Positions 1-8,608 of a DNA stretch of 23,298 bases are shown piece after piece; the first letter of the stretch is position 1, and each line of letters begins with the position of its first letter. Under the pieces are notes generated by a model. The model worked only from the letters and a program-made list of their open reading frames with translations, was not told the DNA's origin and did not search any database. This DNA is from an uncultured Fretibacterium sp. (GTDB lineage Bacteria > Synergistota > Synergistia > Synergistales > Aminobacteriaceae). The DNA lies in assembly GCA_937899395.1 (NCBI GenBank), contig CALBPU010000022.1, positions 1-23,298 of the forward strand. Reading direction: 5' to 3'. The position numbers and the translations under genes were made by a program.

Positions 1-2261
1 AGAGCATGATTCAAAAATCTGTCGATCAAAATCGGTCGGTCAGGTGTAACACCTACTGCGGCCTTAACGTAATTTTCGAGGCTCTTTTCATCGTAAACGA
101 TTTCCATTCCTCTTCCTCCTAAAACATAAGAAGGTCTAACCATTACGGGATAACCGATTTTAGAGGCGATTTCGTGAGCTTCTTCGAGTGTCGCAGCCAT
201 TCCTGATTCAGGCATAGGAATATTCAATCCGTCCATAACGTTTTTGAAACGTCCTCTGTCTTCAGCAAGGTCGATTATCTCAGGTGAAGTTCCCAAAATT
301 TTCACGCCGTTTTTCTCAAGTTCTGAAGCAAGATTTAGCGGTGTTTGTCCTCCGAACTGAGCTATAACTCCGACAGGTTTTTCAGCTTTATAAATGCTCA
401 AAACATCTTCAAGAGTTAAAGGTTCAAAATATAATTTGTCCGAAGTGTCATAATCTGTTGAAACTGTTTCAGGGTTGCAATTAACCATGATAGTTTCAAA
501 GCCGAGTTTCTTCAAAGACTGTGCAGCATGTACGCAGCAGTAATCAAATTCAATTCCCTGACCTATTCTATTAGGCCCTCCGCCTAAAATCATAATTTTT
601 TTGTTAGATGAAATATTATTTTTTGCGTAAGGGTTGTTGTAACTTGAATAATAATATGCTCCGTTTTGAGTTCCGCTGACATGTACTGCGTCCCAAGTCT
701 CTGAAATATTTAACGCTTCCCTTTGTTGACGTATTAAATTTTCTGGAATGTCAAGAATTTTTGCGAGATATTTATCGGCGAAACCGTCTTTTTTAGCTTG
801 AATTAAAATTTCATCGGGAATATTTTTGCCTTTGAAGGTCAGAATTTTTTCCTCTTCATCAACTAACGATTTAATCTCTTCAATGAAATATTTTTTTACG
901 TGAGTTAAATTATTAATCTCATCAACAGTTGCGCCTTTTCTCAAAGCCTCGTAAATCACAAAATATCTTTCACTTGTAGGATATTCAAGGAGATTTAACA
1001 ATTCGGATTTTGATAAGGAATTGAAATTTTTCACGAAGCCTAATCCGTAACGGTCTTTTTCAAGCGAACGAACTGCCTTCTGTAATGCCTCTTTGAAATT
1101 TTTGCCTATGCTCATGACTTCACCGACTGCTCGCATTTGAGTTCCTAATTTATCCTGAACTCCTTTGAATTTCTCAAATGCCCAACGAGCAAATTTTACG
1201 ACAACATAATCTCCGTCAGGTTTATATTTATCGAGAGTTTTATATTTTCCGCATTCAATATCGCTTAACGATAATCCTGCCGCAAGTTTTGCCGAAACTA
1301 AAGCAATAGGAAATCCTGTTGCCTTTGAAGCCAGAGCCGATGATCTGGAAGTTCTGGGATTAATTTCGATTACAATTATTCTTCCTGTTTTAGGATCGTG
1401 AGCAAATTGTACGTTAGTTCCGCCGATAACTCCGATATGTTCGACAATTTTATAGGCCATATTTTGCAATTTTTGTTGAAGTTCTTGAGATATTGTCAAC
1501 ATCGGTGCTACACAGAATGAATCGCCCGTATGTACTCCCATAGGATCAACGTTTTCGATAAAGCATACCGTAATCATATTGTTATCTTTATCACGAACAA
1601 CTTCAAGCTCCAATTCTTCCCAGCCTAAAACAGATTCTTCAACTAATACCTGATGAACTATACTTGCCTGCAAACCTCTTTCGCAAACAGTTTTTAATTC
1701 TTCACGGTTATAAACTAATCCGCCGCCAGCTCCTCCCATTGTATAAGCAGGACGAAGGACTACGGGATAATTTAACTTTTCGGCGATTTTCAAAGCCTCT
1801 TCAACAGAATATGCAACTTCAGAGCGTGCCATGTCAATTCCTAAACTGTTCATAGTATTTTTGAACTCAACACGATCTTCACCGCGTTCTATTGCGTCAG
1901 CCTGAACTCCTATAACTTCGACATTATATTTCGCCAAAATTCCTGCCTTGTTAAGTTCAGCACATAAATTCAAGCCTGATTGACCGCCTAAATTAGGTAA
2001 TAAAGCGTCAGGTTTTTCACGCTCAATAATTTTTTCGATACGATCGACATTAAGAGGCTCAATATAAGTTATATCAGCCATTTCGGGATCAGTCATAATT
2101 GTTGCAGGATTTGAATTCACCAAGACGATTTCATAACCGAGAGATTTCAAAGCCTTACATGCCTGAGTACCCGAGTAATCGAACTCGCAGGCCTGACCGA
2201 TTACGATAGGCCCCGAGCCGATTATTAAAATTTTGTGAATATCTTTACGCTGTGATGCCAT
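1..2261 (-). CDS. carB: Carbamoyl-phosphate synthase large subunit, C-terminally truncated by the window edge
   Basis: Makes carbamoyl phosphate from glutamine-derived ammonia, bicarbonate and two ATP, for pyrimidine and arginine synthesis, in a cytosolic complex with CarA. The protein opens MASQRKDIHKILIIGSGPIV, the typical CarB start. The first ATP-grasp half is complete (for example LRPAYTMGGAGGG near residue 170 and EINPRTSRSSALASKATG near 300). The oligomerisation region follows, then the start of the second half (MILGGGPNRIGQGIEFDYCC near 560). About 753 residues are present; the family is about 1,070, so roughly 320 C-terminal residues lie outside. The start ATG has an AGGAAG ribosome site 8 to 9 bases upstream. 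It lies 18 bases after the chaperone gene, so is probably co-transcribed with polA and that gene. No carA is visible. Confidence 0.97.
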   Translation of the reverse strand, partial: MASQRKDIHKILIIGSGPIVIGQACEFDYSGTQACKALKSLGYEIVLVNSNPATIMTDPEMADITYIEPLNVDRIEKIIEREKPDALLPNLGGQSGLNLCAELNKAGILAKYNVEVIGVQADAIERGEDRVEFKNTMNSLGIDMARSEVAYSVEEALKIAEKLNYPVVLRPAYTMGGAGGGLVYNREELKTVCERGLQASIVHQVLVEESVLGWEELELEVVRDKDNNMITVCFIENVDPMGVHTGDSFCVAPMLTISQELQQKLQNMAYKIVEHIGVIGGTNVQFAHDPKTGRIIVIEINPRTSRSSALASKATGFPIALVSAKLAAGLSLSDIECGKYKTLDKYKPDGDYVVVKFARWAFEKFKGVQDKLGTQMRAVGEVMSIGKNFKEALQKAVRSLEKDRYGLGFVKNFNSLSKSELLNLLEYPTSERYFVIYEALRKGATVDEINNLTHVKKYFIEEIKSLVDEEEKILTFKGKNIPDEILIQAKKDGFADKYLAKILDIPENLIRQQREALNISETWDAVHVSGTQNGAYYYSSYNNPYAKNNISSNKKIMILGGGPNRIGQGIEFDYCCVHAAQSLKKLGFETIMVNCNPETVSTDYDTSDKLYFEPLTLEDVLSIYKAEKPVGVIAQFGGQTPLNLASELEKNGVKILGTSPEIIDLAEDRGRFKNVMDGLNIPMPESGMAATLEEAHEIASKIGYPVMVRPSYVLGGRGMEIVYDEKSLENYVKAAVGVTPDRPILIDRFLNHA

Positions 2262-2279
2262 TAAAAATTCACTTCCTGA

Positions 2280-4004
2280 TTATTTTGTTTCAGCTTCCAT
2301 TAAATCCTCTGAAATAATTTCGGGTTTAATGTCTTCACTGGCTTTTTCAGCTTCCTCGATTACTTCCTCAACAGCTTCTTCAGCTTCAGCTTCAGCTTTA
2401 ACTTCAACCTCAGTTTCTTCTTCGGGTTCTTCTGCTGTTTCAGTTTCAGTTTCAGGTTCAGCTTCTTCAGATACTTCAACGGGAATTTCTTCTTCAGCTT
2501 CTGCTGCTTCAAGTTCTTCAGTTTCAACTTCAACTTCGGTTTCTTCAGCGTCATCAGATTCGTTATCAGCTTCGACAACAGCAACAACTTCTTCTTCTTC
2601 AGCTTCAGCTTCTTCAGTTTCCTGTTCTTTTTCGGCCTCAACCTCTGCTTCAACCTTTTCAGCTTCCGTTAAATCTTCGCTTTCAGTTTCCTCTGCTTCT
2701 GCTTCTTCAACTTCTTCAACTTCTTCAACATCAACATCTTCTGAAGTTTCTTCGATTTCAATTACTTCTTCAGGTTCTTCAGCTTCAACGTCCTCTGAAG
2801 TTTCTTCAATCTCTTCAACTTCTACAACTTCGAGTTCTTCCTCTTCATTTTCATTATCATCTGAAGTTGTTTCAGTTTCGACTTCTGAAGTTGTTTCAGT
2901 TTCGACTTCAACAGGGGTTTCCTCTTCTTCTGATGATACAGGCTCTACATCTTCACTGACTTCTTCAATGATAAATTCAGGAGCTGATTCGGGTGTTTCA
3001 GTTTTAGCGAATAATGATTGGTCATGAATAACAACATTTGCTTTGTCTCTCAATGATTTTTCATATTCAGTAAGTCTGTTGCGCTGTTCCTGCTGAGTTA
3101 ATAACGTCTTAATATCCGCACTAACTTCATCATAAGGAGTTACGCTAGGGTCAACATGACTCGTTTTCATTCCTACCGCAAAATCAAAACTTGTTACGGA
3201 AAATACAGGGCTTGGTTCTGAAACATCAATCGAAGCCAATGCAACTAAACTTCCCGAATTAAAAGCTGTTACAGGCAAAAATACAGGTTGTTTTGTGATA
3301 TTAATCAAGTCTTTTGACAAAATATCACTTGAGGCAATAACGTCCCAGCTTTCACCGCTTAAAAGTCTTGTTCTGAAATTTTCAGCGTCGGCACTGGTAT
3401 TGAAATCGGCCATGTGAACCATGAAACCTTCGGGCTTAGCATAGATTAAATTTTTCATTGAGTCATAAAATTCAACGGCTTTGTCCTCACTGATTTCAAT
3501 TTCACCGATAGCATCTTCCAAAAGTCTTTCCACAGACATTTGACGAGCTAAATTACGTTTGTAATCTTCGACCTTCATTCCTGACTGAGCAAGAGCCTGA
3601 TAAAAAGTTTCGCGTGTCGGATAATAAGTATCAGCATAAAGTTTCATGGCCTGTTCAGCTTCTGCCTCTGAAACCATAATTCCTCTTTCCTGAACTTCTT
3701 TAACAAGCTGTGAATCCAATACCGCCTGATCTAAAACTTCCTGATAAATTGCAGGCATATCAAGAGATACGGCGTTTCTTGAACTGTAAGAGCTTAAATA
3801 ATTTCTGAGCCTCTGCTCAAGCTCTGAACGCATCAATGAACGACCGTTAATTTCAGCAACTTCATAATCACTCATAGATCCGTCAGCGTTTCGGGTAGGT
3901 GTTCGTCGTGAAGTCCTGCTGTCGTACATCAAAAACGTCGAAAGCAGAAAAGCAACAACAATAACAGCCATAACCCATTTCATTTGTTTACGTAGGAAAT
4001 TCAT
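2280..4004 (-). CDS. Membrane-anchored SurA/PpiD-like chaperone with long acidic C-terminal tail
   Basis: A single N-terminal membrane anchor (about residues 8-27) would place the rest outside the cytoplasmic membrane. Residues 45-185 resemble the SurA N-terminal chaperone fold (AEINGRSLMRSELEQRL, then helices). Residues 190-285 sit where a parvulin domain would be, but the usual ARHIL-type active-site motif is missing, so isomerase activity is doubtful. From about residue 346 to 574 the protein is almost entirely Glu, Val, Ala, Thr, Ser and Asp, with repeats such as EETSEDV and ETETTSEV. I chose ATG 4004 because it gives a normal anchor (MNFLRKQMKW) and has AGAAGG upstream. An in-frame ATG at 4046 would add 14 residues but lacks a ribosome site. 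Likely role is folding of envelope proteins; the tail is unexplained. It sits between polA and carB. Confidence 0.8.
   Translation of the reverse strand: MNFLRKQMKWVMAVIVVAFLLSTFLMYDSRTSRRTPTRNADGSMSDYEVAEINGRSLMRSELEQRLRNYLSSYSSRNAVSLDMPAIYQEVLDQAVLDSQLVKEVQERGIMVSEAEAEQAMKLYADTYYPTRETFYQALAQSGMKVEDYKRNLARQMSVERLLEDAIGEIEISEDKAVEFYDSMKNLIYAKPEGFMVHMADFNTSADAENFRTRLLSGESWDVIASSDILSKDLINITKQPVFLPVTAFNSGSLVALASIDVSEPSPVFSVTSFDFAVGMKTSHVDPSVTPYDEVSADIKTLLTQQEQRNRLTEYEKSLRDKANVVIHDQSLFAKTETPESAPEFIIEEVSEDVEPVSSEEEETPVEVETETTSEVETETTSDDNENEEEELEVVEVEEIEETSEDVEAEEPEEVIEIEETSEDVDVEEVEEVEEAEAEETESEDLTEAEKVEAEVEAEKEQETEEAEAEEEEVVAVVEADNESDDAEETEVEVETEELEAAEAEEEIPVEVSEEAEPETETETAEEPEEETEVEVKAEAEAEEAVEEVIEEAEKASEDIKPEIISEDLMEAETK
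2860..2907 (-). repeat. Perfect 24-base tandem duplication in the acidic-tail coding region
   Basis: Two identical 24-base units, beginning at 2860 and 2884 on the plus strand, lie head to tail. They keep the reading frame and encode the repeated octad ETETTSEV. Unit identity at the DNA level suggests a recent slippage or duplication event inside the low-complexity tail of the chaperone gene. Confidence 0.9.
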
Positions 4005-4095
4005 AATAAATAAAAAACCTTCTCTCATAAAAATTTTTTTACGCACTTTTTACGTATTTTTTTATAAATGAAATTTTAGCATATAATACGCAAAA

Positions 4096-6456
4096 TTACA
4101 CACTACTTAATGCACTTCCAATTTTAACTTGGACACCTAAATTTAACGCACCGCCTGATGATTTCATGATTTCGCTTAAAATTTCAGAAATTTTTTCCGC
4201 ATCATTTTTTGAACATTCACATACTAAAGAATCATGAACCTGTAAAAATAACTTCCCTTTAACTTCATGTGAAAAATTTATCATGGCCGTTCTCGCAATA
4301 TCTGCCGCAGTCCCTTGAATAGGAGAATTGATTAATGCTCTGTCAAGCGCAGGGCCTTTAGCAGGAATTTCATTAACACGTCTTATTCGTCCTGCAAGAG
4401 TTCTTGAATATCCGTTAGCTTTCGCAGTATTAACGGTATGTTCCAAAAATTTTTCAATTCCAGGTAAAGCATCAAAATATTTTTTCATGATCTCTTTAGC
4501 TTCATTACGTGAGACATTTAATCGTTCCGCAAGTCCGAACGAACTCATTCCGTAAAGCAGACCGAAGTTAATCATTTTTGCGGCACGTCTTAATTCCGGA
4601 GTAACAAATTCCGGTGAAGTATCAAAGACCCATGCAGCTGTTTCGGTATGAATATCCCTGTTGTTTTGAAATGCCTCGATTAATTTTTCCTCACATGACA
4701 TATAAGCCAGCACTCTCAATTCGATTTGTGAATAATCTGCTGAAATGAAAATATTTTCGGGATTAACGGGAATAAGACCTGATTTAATTTTTTCAGCCCA
4801 TTGACCGAATGCGGGAATATTTTGCAAGTTAGGGTCTCTGCTGCTTAACCTTCCTGTTCCTGTAAAAGCAGGTTCAAATGTCGTGTGAATTGTTCCGTCT
4901 TTAACCGCCGCTTTTTGAAGCGGAATTACAAAACCCGTGAGCATTTTTGAGAGTTCACGATGTTCAAGAATTAATGCGGGAATTTTTCCGTTTGGAAGTT
5001 TTGAGAGTTTTTCGAGGACATTTGCATCGGTTGAAAAAGATTTTTTCCCCTTAGTCATTCCTTCAGGTTCAAATTTCAATCGCTCGAACAATAACCACGA
5101 AACCTGCTGAGGAGAATTTACGTTTATAGTTGCTCCGGTCTCGTTGAAGATTTCGTTTTCAATGGCGAAAATTTTCTCCTGCAATTCATTTTGAACCACT
5201 GAAAATTTTTCAAAGTCAATTCTAACTCCGTGATCTTCCATTTGATTTAAGACAGGGATTAACGGCAAATCAATTTCGGTCATGACATTGTGTAAACCTT
5301 CATAACTCAAAATTTCGTCCTCAAGTTTCCCCGCAGTATTCATGAAATTTTCGTCAGTTACGGTTTCGGAGAATTTCTCAAAATTTTTTCCTGTTTCGTC
5401 AGGGTGTAAAAGATAATAAGCAGTCTTTAAGTCCCAAACGGATTTTTCGGGCTGAAATTTTTCGGGAGAATTTTTGAGTTCGGATTTATAATCACGGGTA
5501 AAAATATCACATTCAGGAATTTTGATTTCAAAATTTCTTTCATCATTAACAAATTCCCTCTCAATTTCAACATCGCTTCCGAGACGTTTCAAAACTCTTT
5601 TAAGTCCCAACCTTGCTGCGAGTTCCTGAGCTTTTTCAATATCAGGCTTGAAATTCAAACATTCCTCAAGGAAATTTTCATCATCATCAAAAATATTGTC
5701 CTTAAGTTTTATTATGTTATCTCTTAACCATATCGGCCTCTCTGAGCCTGAAACTTCAAGTTTAGTTTTAATTTGTTTTGACGAAATTTTGTCAAGTGAA
5801 GCGAAAATATCCTCAAGTGTCGGAAATTCTGCCAAAAGTTTTTTCGCTCTTTTTTCCCCTAAACCTTCAATGCCTTCAATGTTATCAACTTTATCACCAA
5901 GTATAGCGAGATAATCAGACATTGATGAAGGCATGAAACCGTATTCCTTCTGAAAATTTTCGGTATTATAAAATGCAGCGTCTGAAATTCCGTGAGTATT
6001 AGGACGCAGCATTTCAACTCCATTTCCCAAAAGCTGCAAAAGGTCTTTATCAGATGAAAGAATGATTGCGTTATGGCCTTGAGTTTTTGCGAGTTTAGCG
6101 ATTGATGCTGCTAAATCGTCCGCTTCAATTCCTTCACGCATTATAACTTTGTGCCCTGACAACGATAAAAGTTCCTGCAAAATTGGAATTTGTATTCTCA
6201 AATCTTCAGGAGTGATTTTTCGATCGGCTTTATAATCGCTCAATAATTCATGACGGAAAGTTTTTTTTCCCGCATCGAAAACGGCAATAATACAATCGGG
6301 CAAAATCTCGTCCTGAACTTTGTAAAGCATGTTCATAAATGCCATAATCATTGTCGTAGGTGTACCGTCAGGAGCGGTTAAATTTTTTTTCACGGCATGA
6401 TACCCTCGATAAGCAAGGCTATGACCATCAACTATGAGAAATTTTATATTAATCAC
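4096..6456 (-). CDS. polA: DNA polymerase I, without a recognisable proofreading exonuclease core
   Basis: Repair polymerase that removes RNA primers and fills gaps. Residues 1-290 are a 5' nuclease: LIVDGHSLAYRG with D10, EADD at 111-114, SSDKD at 134-138, GDKVDNIEG from 187, and a helix-hairpin-helix at 195-208. Residues 380-786 are the polymerase: motif A DYSQIELR from 574, motif B RRAAKMINFGLLYG from 623, motif C QVHDS from 739. Only about 90 residues join them, including a remnant of the end of the exonuclease fold (WDLKTAYYLLHPDE). The DxE region is absent, so proofreading is not expected. Length 786 compares with about 930 in E. coli. The listed start is GTG 6456, but a perfect GAGGTGAT ribosome site overlaps that codon; see findings for a possible ATA start at 6447. 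Probably first gene of the polA-chaperone-carB transcript. Confidence 0.96.
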   Translation of the reverse strand: MINIKFLIVDGHSLAYRGYHAVKKNLTAPDGTPTTMIMAFMNMLYKVQDEILPDCIIAVFDAGKKTFRHELLSDYKADRKITPEDLRIQIPILQELLSLSGHKVIMREGIEADDLAASIAKLAKTQGHNAIILSSDKDLLQLLGNGVEMLRPNTHGISDAAFYNTENFQKEYGFMPSSMSDYLAILGDKVDNIEGIEGLGEKRAKKLLAEFPTLEDIFASLDKISSKQIKTKLEVSGSERPIWLRDNIIKLKDNIFDDDENFLEECLNFKPDIEKAQELAARLGLKRVLKRLGSDVEIEREFVNDERNFEIKIPECDIFTRDYKSELKNSPEKFQPEKSVWDLKTAYYLLHPDETGKNFEKFSETVTDENFMNTAGKLEDEILSYEGLHNVMTEIDLPLIPVLNQMEDHGVRIDFEKFSVVQNELQEKIFAIENEIFNETGATINVNSPQQVSWLLFERLKFEPEGMTKGKKSFSTDANVLEKLSKLPNGKIPALILEHRELSKMLTGFVIPLQKAAVKDGTIHTTFEPAFTGTGRLSSRDPNLQNIPAFGQWAEKIKSGLIPVNPENIFISADYSQIELRVLAYMSCEEKLIEAFQNNRDIHTETAAWVFDTSPEFVTPELRRAAKMINFGLLYGMSSFGLAERLNVSRNEAKEIMKKYFDALPGIEKFLEHTVNTAKANGYSRTLAGRIRRVNEIPAKGPALDRALINSPIQGTAADIARTAMINFSHEVKGKLFLQVHDSLVCECSKNDAEKISEILSEIMKSSGGALNLGVQVKIGSALSSV

Positions 6457-6520
6457 CTCTTTAATCTTAAAATTTGCTGATAAATTATAATATGCTGAAA
6501 AAATTTTTCATGGAGTTTTT
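6457..6520. promoter_or_regulatory. Divergent intergenic region with overlapping candidate -10 boxes
   Basis: This 64-base gap separates polA (minus) from the HATPase-like gene (plus). TATAAT occurs on the plus strand at 6486-6491 and on the minus strand at 6489-6484, within one near-palindromic AT tract. No convincing -35 box was found at 16 to 18 bases for either, so exact promoter assignment is weak. GGAG at 6512-6515 is the ribosome site of the plus-strand gene. Confidence 0.35.
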
Positions 6521-7201
6521 ATGTCTTTGAATCTTTACGATTATTTTGAATTTCTTGAAAAGGAAAGAGATTATTACGGAGGTGATGATTTTGAGTTTAT
6601 GAACGCCTTCGTTAATCCGCAAAGTCTCAACGATTTTTACGAAACAGTGATTAAGTTGCACGATGAATATAAAAATTTTAAGCACGGGGAATTTTTGCGA
6701 AGGAGTTTTATATTTTCCGGCAAATATTTAACCTTTGCAGGAGCTTTAATGTTCAGCAACATTATAAGAGTGAGAGCTGAATTAAAATATTCTCACGGCC
6801 ATGCTGAAATTGAAGCCTTAAATATTTGGGACGCATATAAAAATATTTTGCCGAGACTGTCAATTAAACTTTCGCGGAAAAGCTCGAAGATTTTGAGAGA
6901 GAGTTTCATAAATGCTTTGCTCCATTCCGACTATAACATCGACAACAAAATTAATATCTCAATAACTCCCAATCCTCCGAAAATTTTAATCGACAATCCC
7001 GGAATTTTAAGGAAGCATGTTATAAATCGAAGGCTTGAAAAAATTTTTGCTCTTTCAGGAATTAAAACACAGAAAAAAATTCATGACCTTAAAAATTTTT
7101 CATCTTCATTTAAGATTGAACAGGACATGTTAAATTTCCGGGTAAAAACTTCATTTGAAATTGAAGGTCTTGCGGAGCTTCCTGAAGTTATTATTTTGTG
7201 A
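6521..7201 (+). CDS. Stand-alone HATPase-like protein related to the C-terminal half of COG2865/AlbA_2 regulators
   Basis: A 226-residue cytosolic protein with no signal peptide or membrane segment. LTFAGALMFSNIIRVRAELKY at about 70-90 resembles the segment that follows the AlbA_2 (Schlafen-like) domain in COG2865 regulators. ILRESFINALLHSDYN at 124-139 matches the ATPase N-box region (usually REALVNALVHRDY), and ILIDNPGIL at 155-163 matches the IEIxNPG segment. The N-terminal 65 residues are not a recognisable AlbA_2 domain, and no winged helix was seen at the C-terminus. ATP binding is inferred from these motifs, and substrate or partner is unknown. Start ATG has GGAG 5 bases upstream. The gene is 42 bases ahead of the aspartate kinase gene, on the same strand. 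Confidence 0.6.
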   Translation: MSLNLYDYFEFLEKERDYYGGDDFEFMNAFVNPQSLNDFYETVIKLHDEYKNFKHGEFLRRSFIFSGKYLTFAGALMFSNIIRVRAELKYSHGHAEIEALNIWDAYKNILPRLSIKLSRKSSKILRESFINALLHSDYNIDNKINISITPNPPKILIDNPGILRKHVINRRLEKIFALSGIKTQKKIHDLKNFSSSFKIEQDMLNFRVKTSFEIEGLAELPEVIIL

Positions 7202-7243
7202 TTTTGTTATAATTAAAGAATTCAAGAGAGATGGTGATTACGA

Positions 7244-8578
7244 ATGAGTAATGTTATAGTATCAAGGTTTGGAGGAGATGCTGCGGCAAATTCCGAAACA
7301 ATCAAAAAAATGATTGAAATTATAAAAGCTAATCCCGATCGCCGTTATGTTGTAGTGTCAGCTCCCGGAACGACTGATAACGATATAGGAATTACGGATA
7401 TGCTTTATATGTGTTACGCTAGTTTCCAAGCTAAAGAGAATTACGAAACAATATTGGGAAAAATTTCAAACCGTTATAAAGAAATTGTTAATGGATTGGG
7501 AATGAATTTTGATGTTGATTTCGAGATTAATGCATTGAGAAAAAATTTGCATTTGGGATTGGATTATATAGGAAGTCGTGGAGAGTATATATTCGGGAAA
7601 ATTATTGCGAAATATTTAGATTGGAAATTTGTTGACGCATTTCAAGTTATGGCATTGAACCCTGACGGAACCCCTGATAAAGAACGTACATTTTCAATGG
7701 CGAGCGAAAGGTTAAGAAGTCTTGACCGTGCGATTATACCGAGTTTTTACGGTTCAACAACAGGCGGCACAGTGAAGACTTTCAACAGGGGAGATTGCGA
7801 TACTTCCGGAGCTTTAGTAGCCTGTGCAATTAAAGCTGATTTATTCGAGAAGTGGAGTGAAAGCGCAAAAGTTTACAGTGCGGATCCTTCTGTAATTCCC
7901 GACGCAGAACTTGTCAACACGATAACTTATTCTGAGGCCGTTGAATTAAATTACATCGGAATAACACTGACGAAAGATGAAGTTGCTTTTATGTTGCAGG
8001 AAGCTGATATTCCGATGACAATTTGCAGTATTTACGATGATTATGTTATGAATATAGTCCCTAAACTTCCCGAAAATATTTCAAGGAATGTAACGGCATG
8101 TATTGCTGGTCATCAAAATTTCAAGGTGATTAAAATTCAGAAGTACGGAATGAATAAAGCATACGAATATGACAACAAGTTATTCGCCACATTTGCAAAG
8201 CATCGTATAGCAGCAAGACATCATGTTTCGGGCATTCACAATATGATGATTGTGCTAAAAAATCCGAGATTTGATCTCATTCGCAACGAAATTATAGAGG
8301 ACATTCAGGAGGCTATTAACCCTAACTCTATAACAGTGAGCCAAGATTTTTCATTAATTGCTCTTGTAGGAGAAGGAATGGGAACAATAAAGGGTTTATT
8401 CGGAAAAATATTTGCGTCATTGGCACTTGCCGGAGTGAAAGCTAAAATGATAGAACAGGGAGCGGATAACTTGAACATAATAATTGGAGTTGATGATAAC
8501 GATTATGAGAGTGCAATAAAGGCTTTATACAAAGCGATGATTTTGAACGAAAGTATTTTTGAGAACGGGATTTTGTAA
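7244..8578 (+). CDS. Aspartate kinase family protein (clostridial subfamily) with altered active-site motifs
   Basis: Overall fold and order match the clostridial monofunctional aspartate kinases: VSRFGGDAAANSE at 6-18, RRYVVVSAPG at 33-42, SRGEY at 111-115 with the conserved Glu114, PSFYGSTTGG at 166-175, and SADPSVI at 212-218. Two ACT-like regulatory segments lie at about 290-440. Several normally fixed residues differ. The catalytic KFGG lysine is Arg8, the following Ser/Thr pair is Asp12-Ala13, the RGGSD motif is RGDCD at 182-186, and the LHP-type motif is LTKDE at 242-246. It may therefore be a divergent enzyme for lysine, threonine and methionine synthesis, or a regulatory or repurposed paralogue. 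Length 444 is usual. It is followed 30 bases later by the zinc-ribbon gene. Confidence 0.82.
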   Translation: MSNVIVSRFGGDAAANSETIKKMIEIIKANPDRRYVVVSAPGTTDNDIGITDMLYMCYASFQAKENYETILGKISNRYKEIVNGLGMNFDVDFEINALRKNLHLGLDYIGSRGEYIFGKIIAKYLDWKFVDAFQVMALNPDGTPDKERTFSMASERLRSLDRAIIPSFYGSTTGGTVKTFNRGDCDTSGALVACAIKADLFEKWSESAKVYSADPSVIPDAELVNTITYSEAVELNYIGITLTKDEVAFMLQEADIPMTICSIYDDYVMNIVPKLPENISRNVTACIAGHQNFKVIKIQKYGMNKAYEYDNKLFATFAKHRIAARHHVSGIHNMMIVLKNPRFDLIRNEIIEDIQEAINPNSITVSQDFSLIALVGEGMGTIKGLFGKIFASLALAGVKAKMIEQGADNLNIIIGVDDNDYESAIKALYKAMILNESIFENGIL

Positions 8579-8608
8579 TTTTCATGTAAATCGGAGGAAA
8601 AAAATTTT

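Noticed and set aside
2329..3027. A 232-residue Ser-rich open frame on the plus strand, and a Lys-rich frame at 2360-2653 on the minus strand.
   Set aside because: Both are shadows of the Glu-rich tail of the chaperone gene: its GAA/TCT-type codon repeats keep other frames open. No ribosome site and no family match.
7244..8578. Aspartate kinase as a decaying pseudogene.
   Set aside because: The frame is intact over 444 codons, the length is normal, and the changes are confined to active-site motifs while the rest is conserved.
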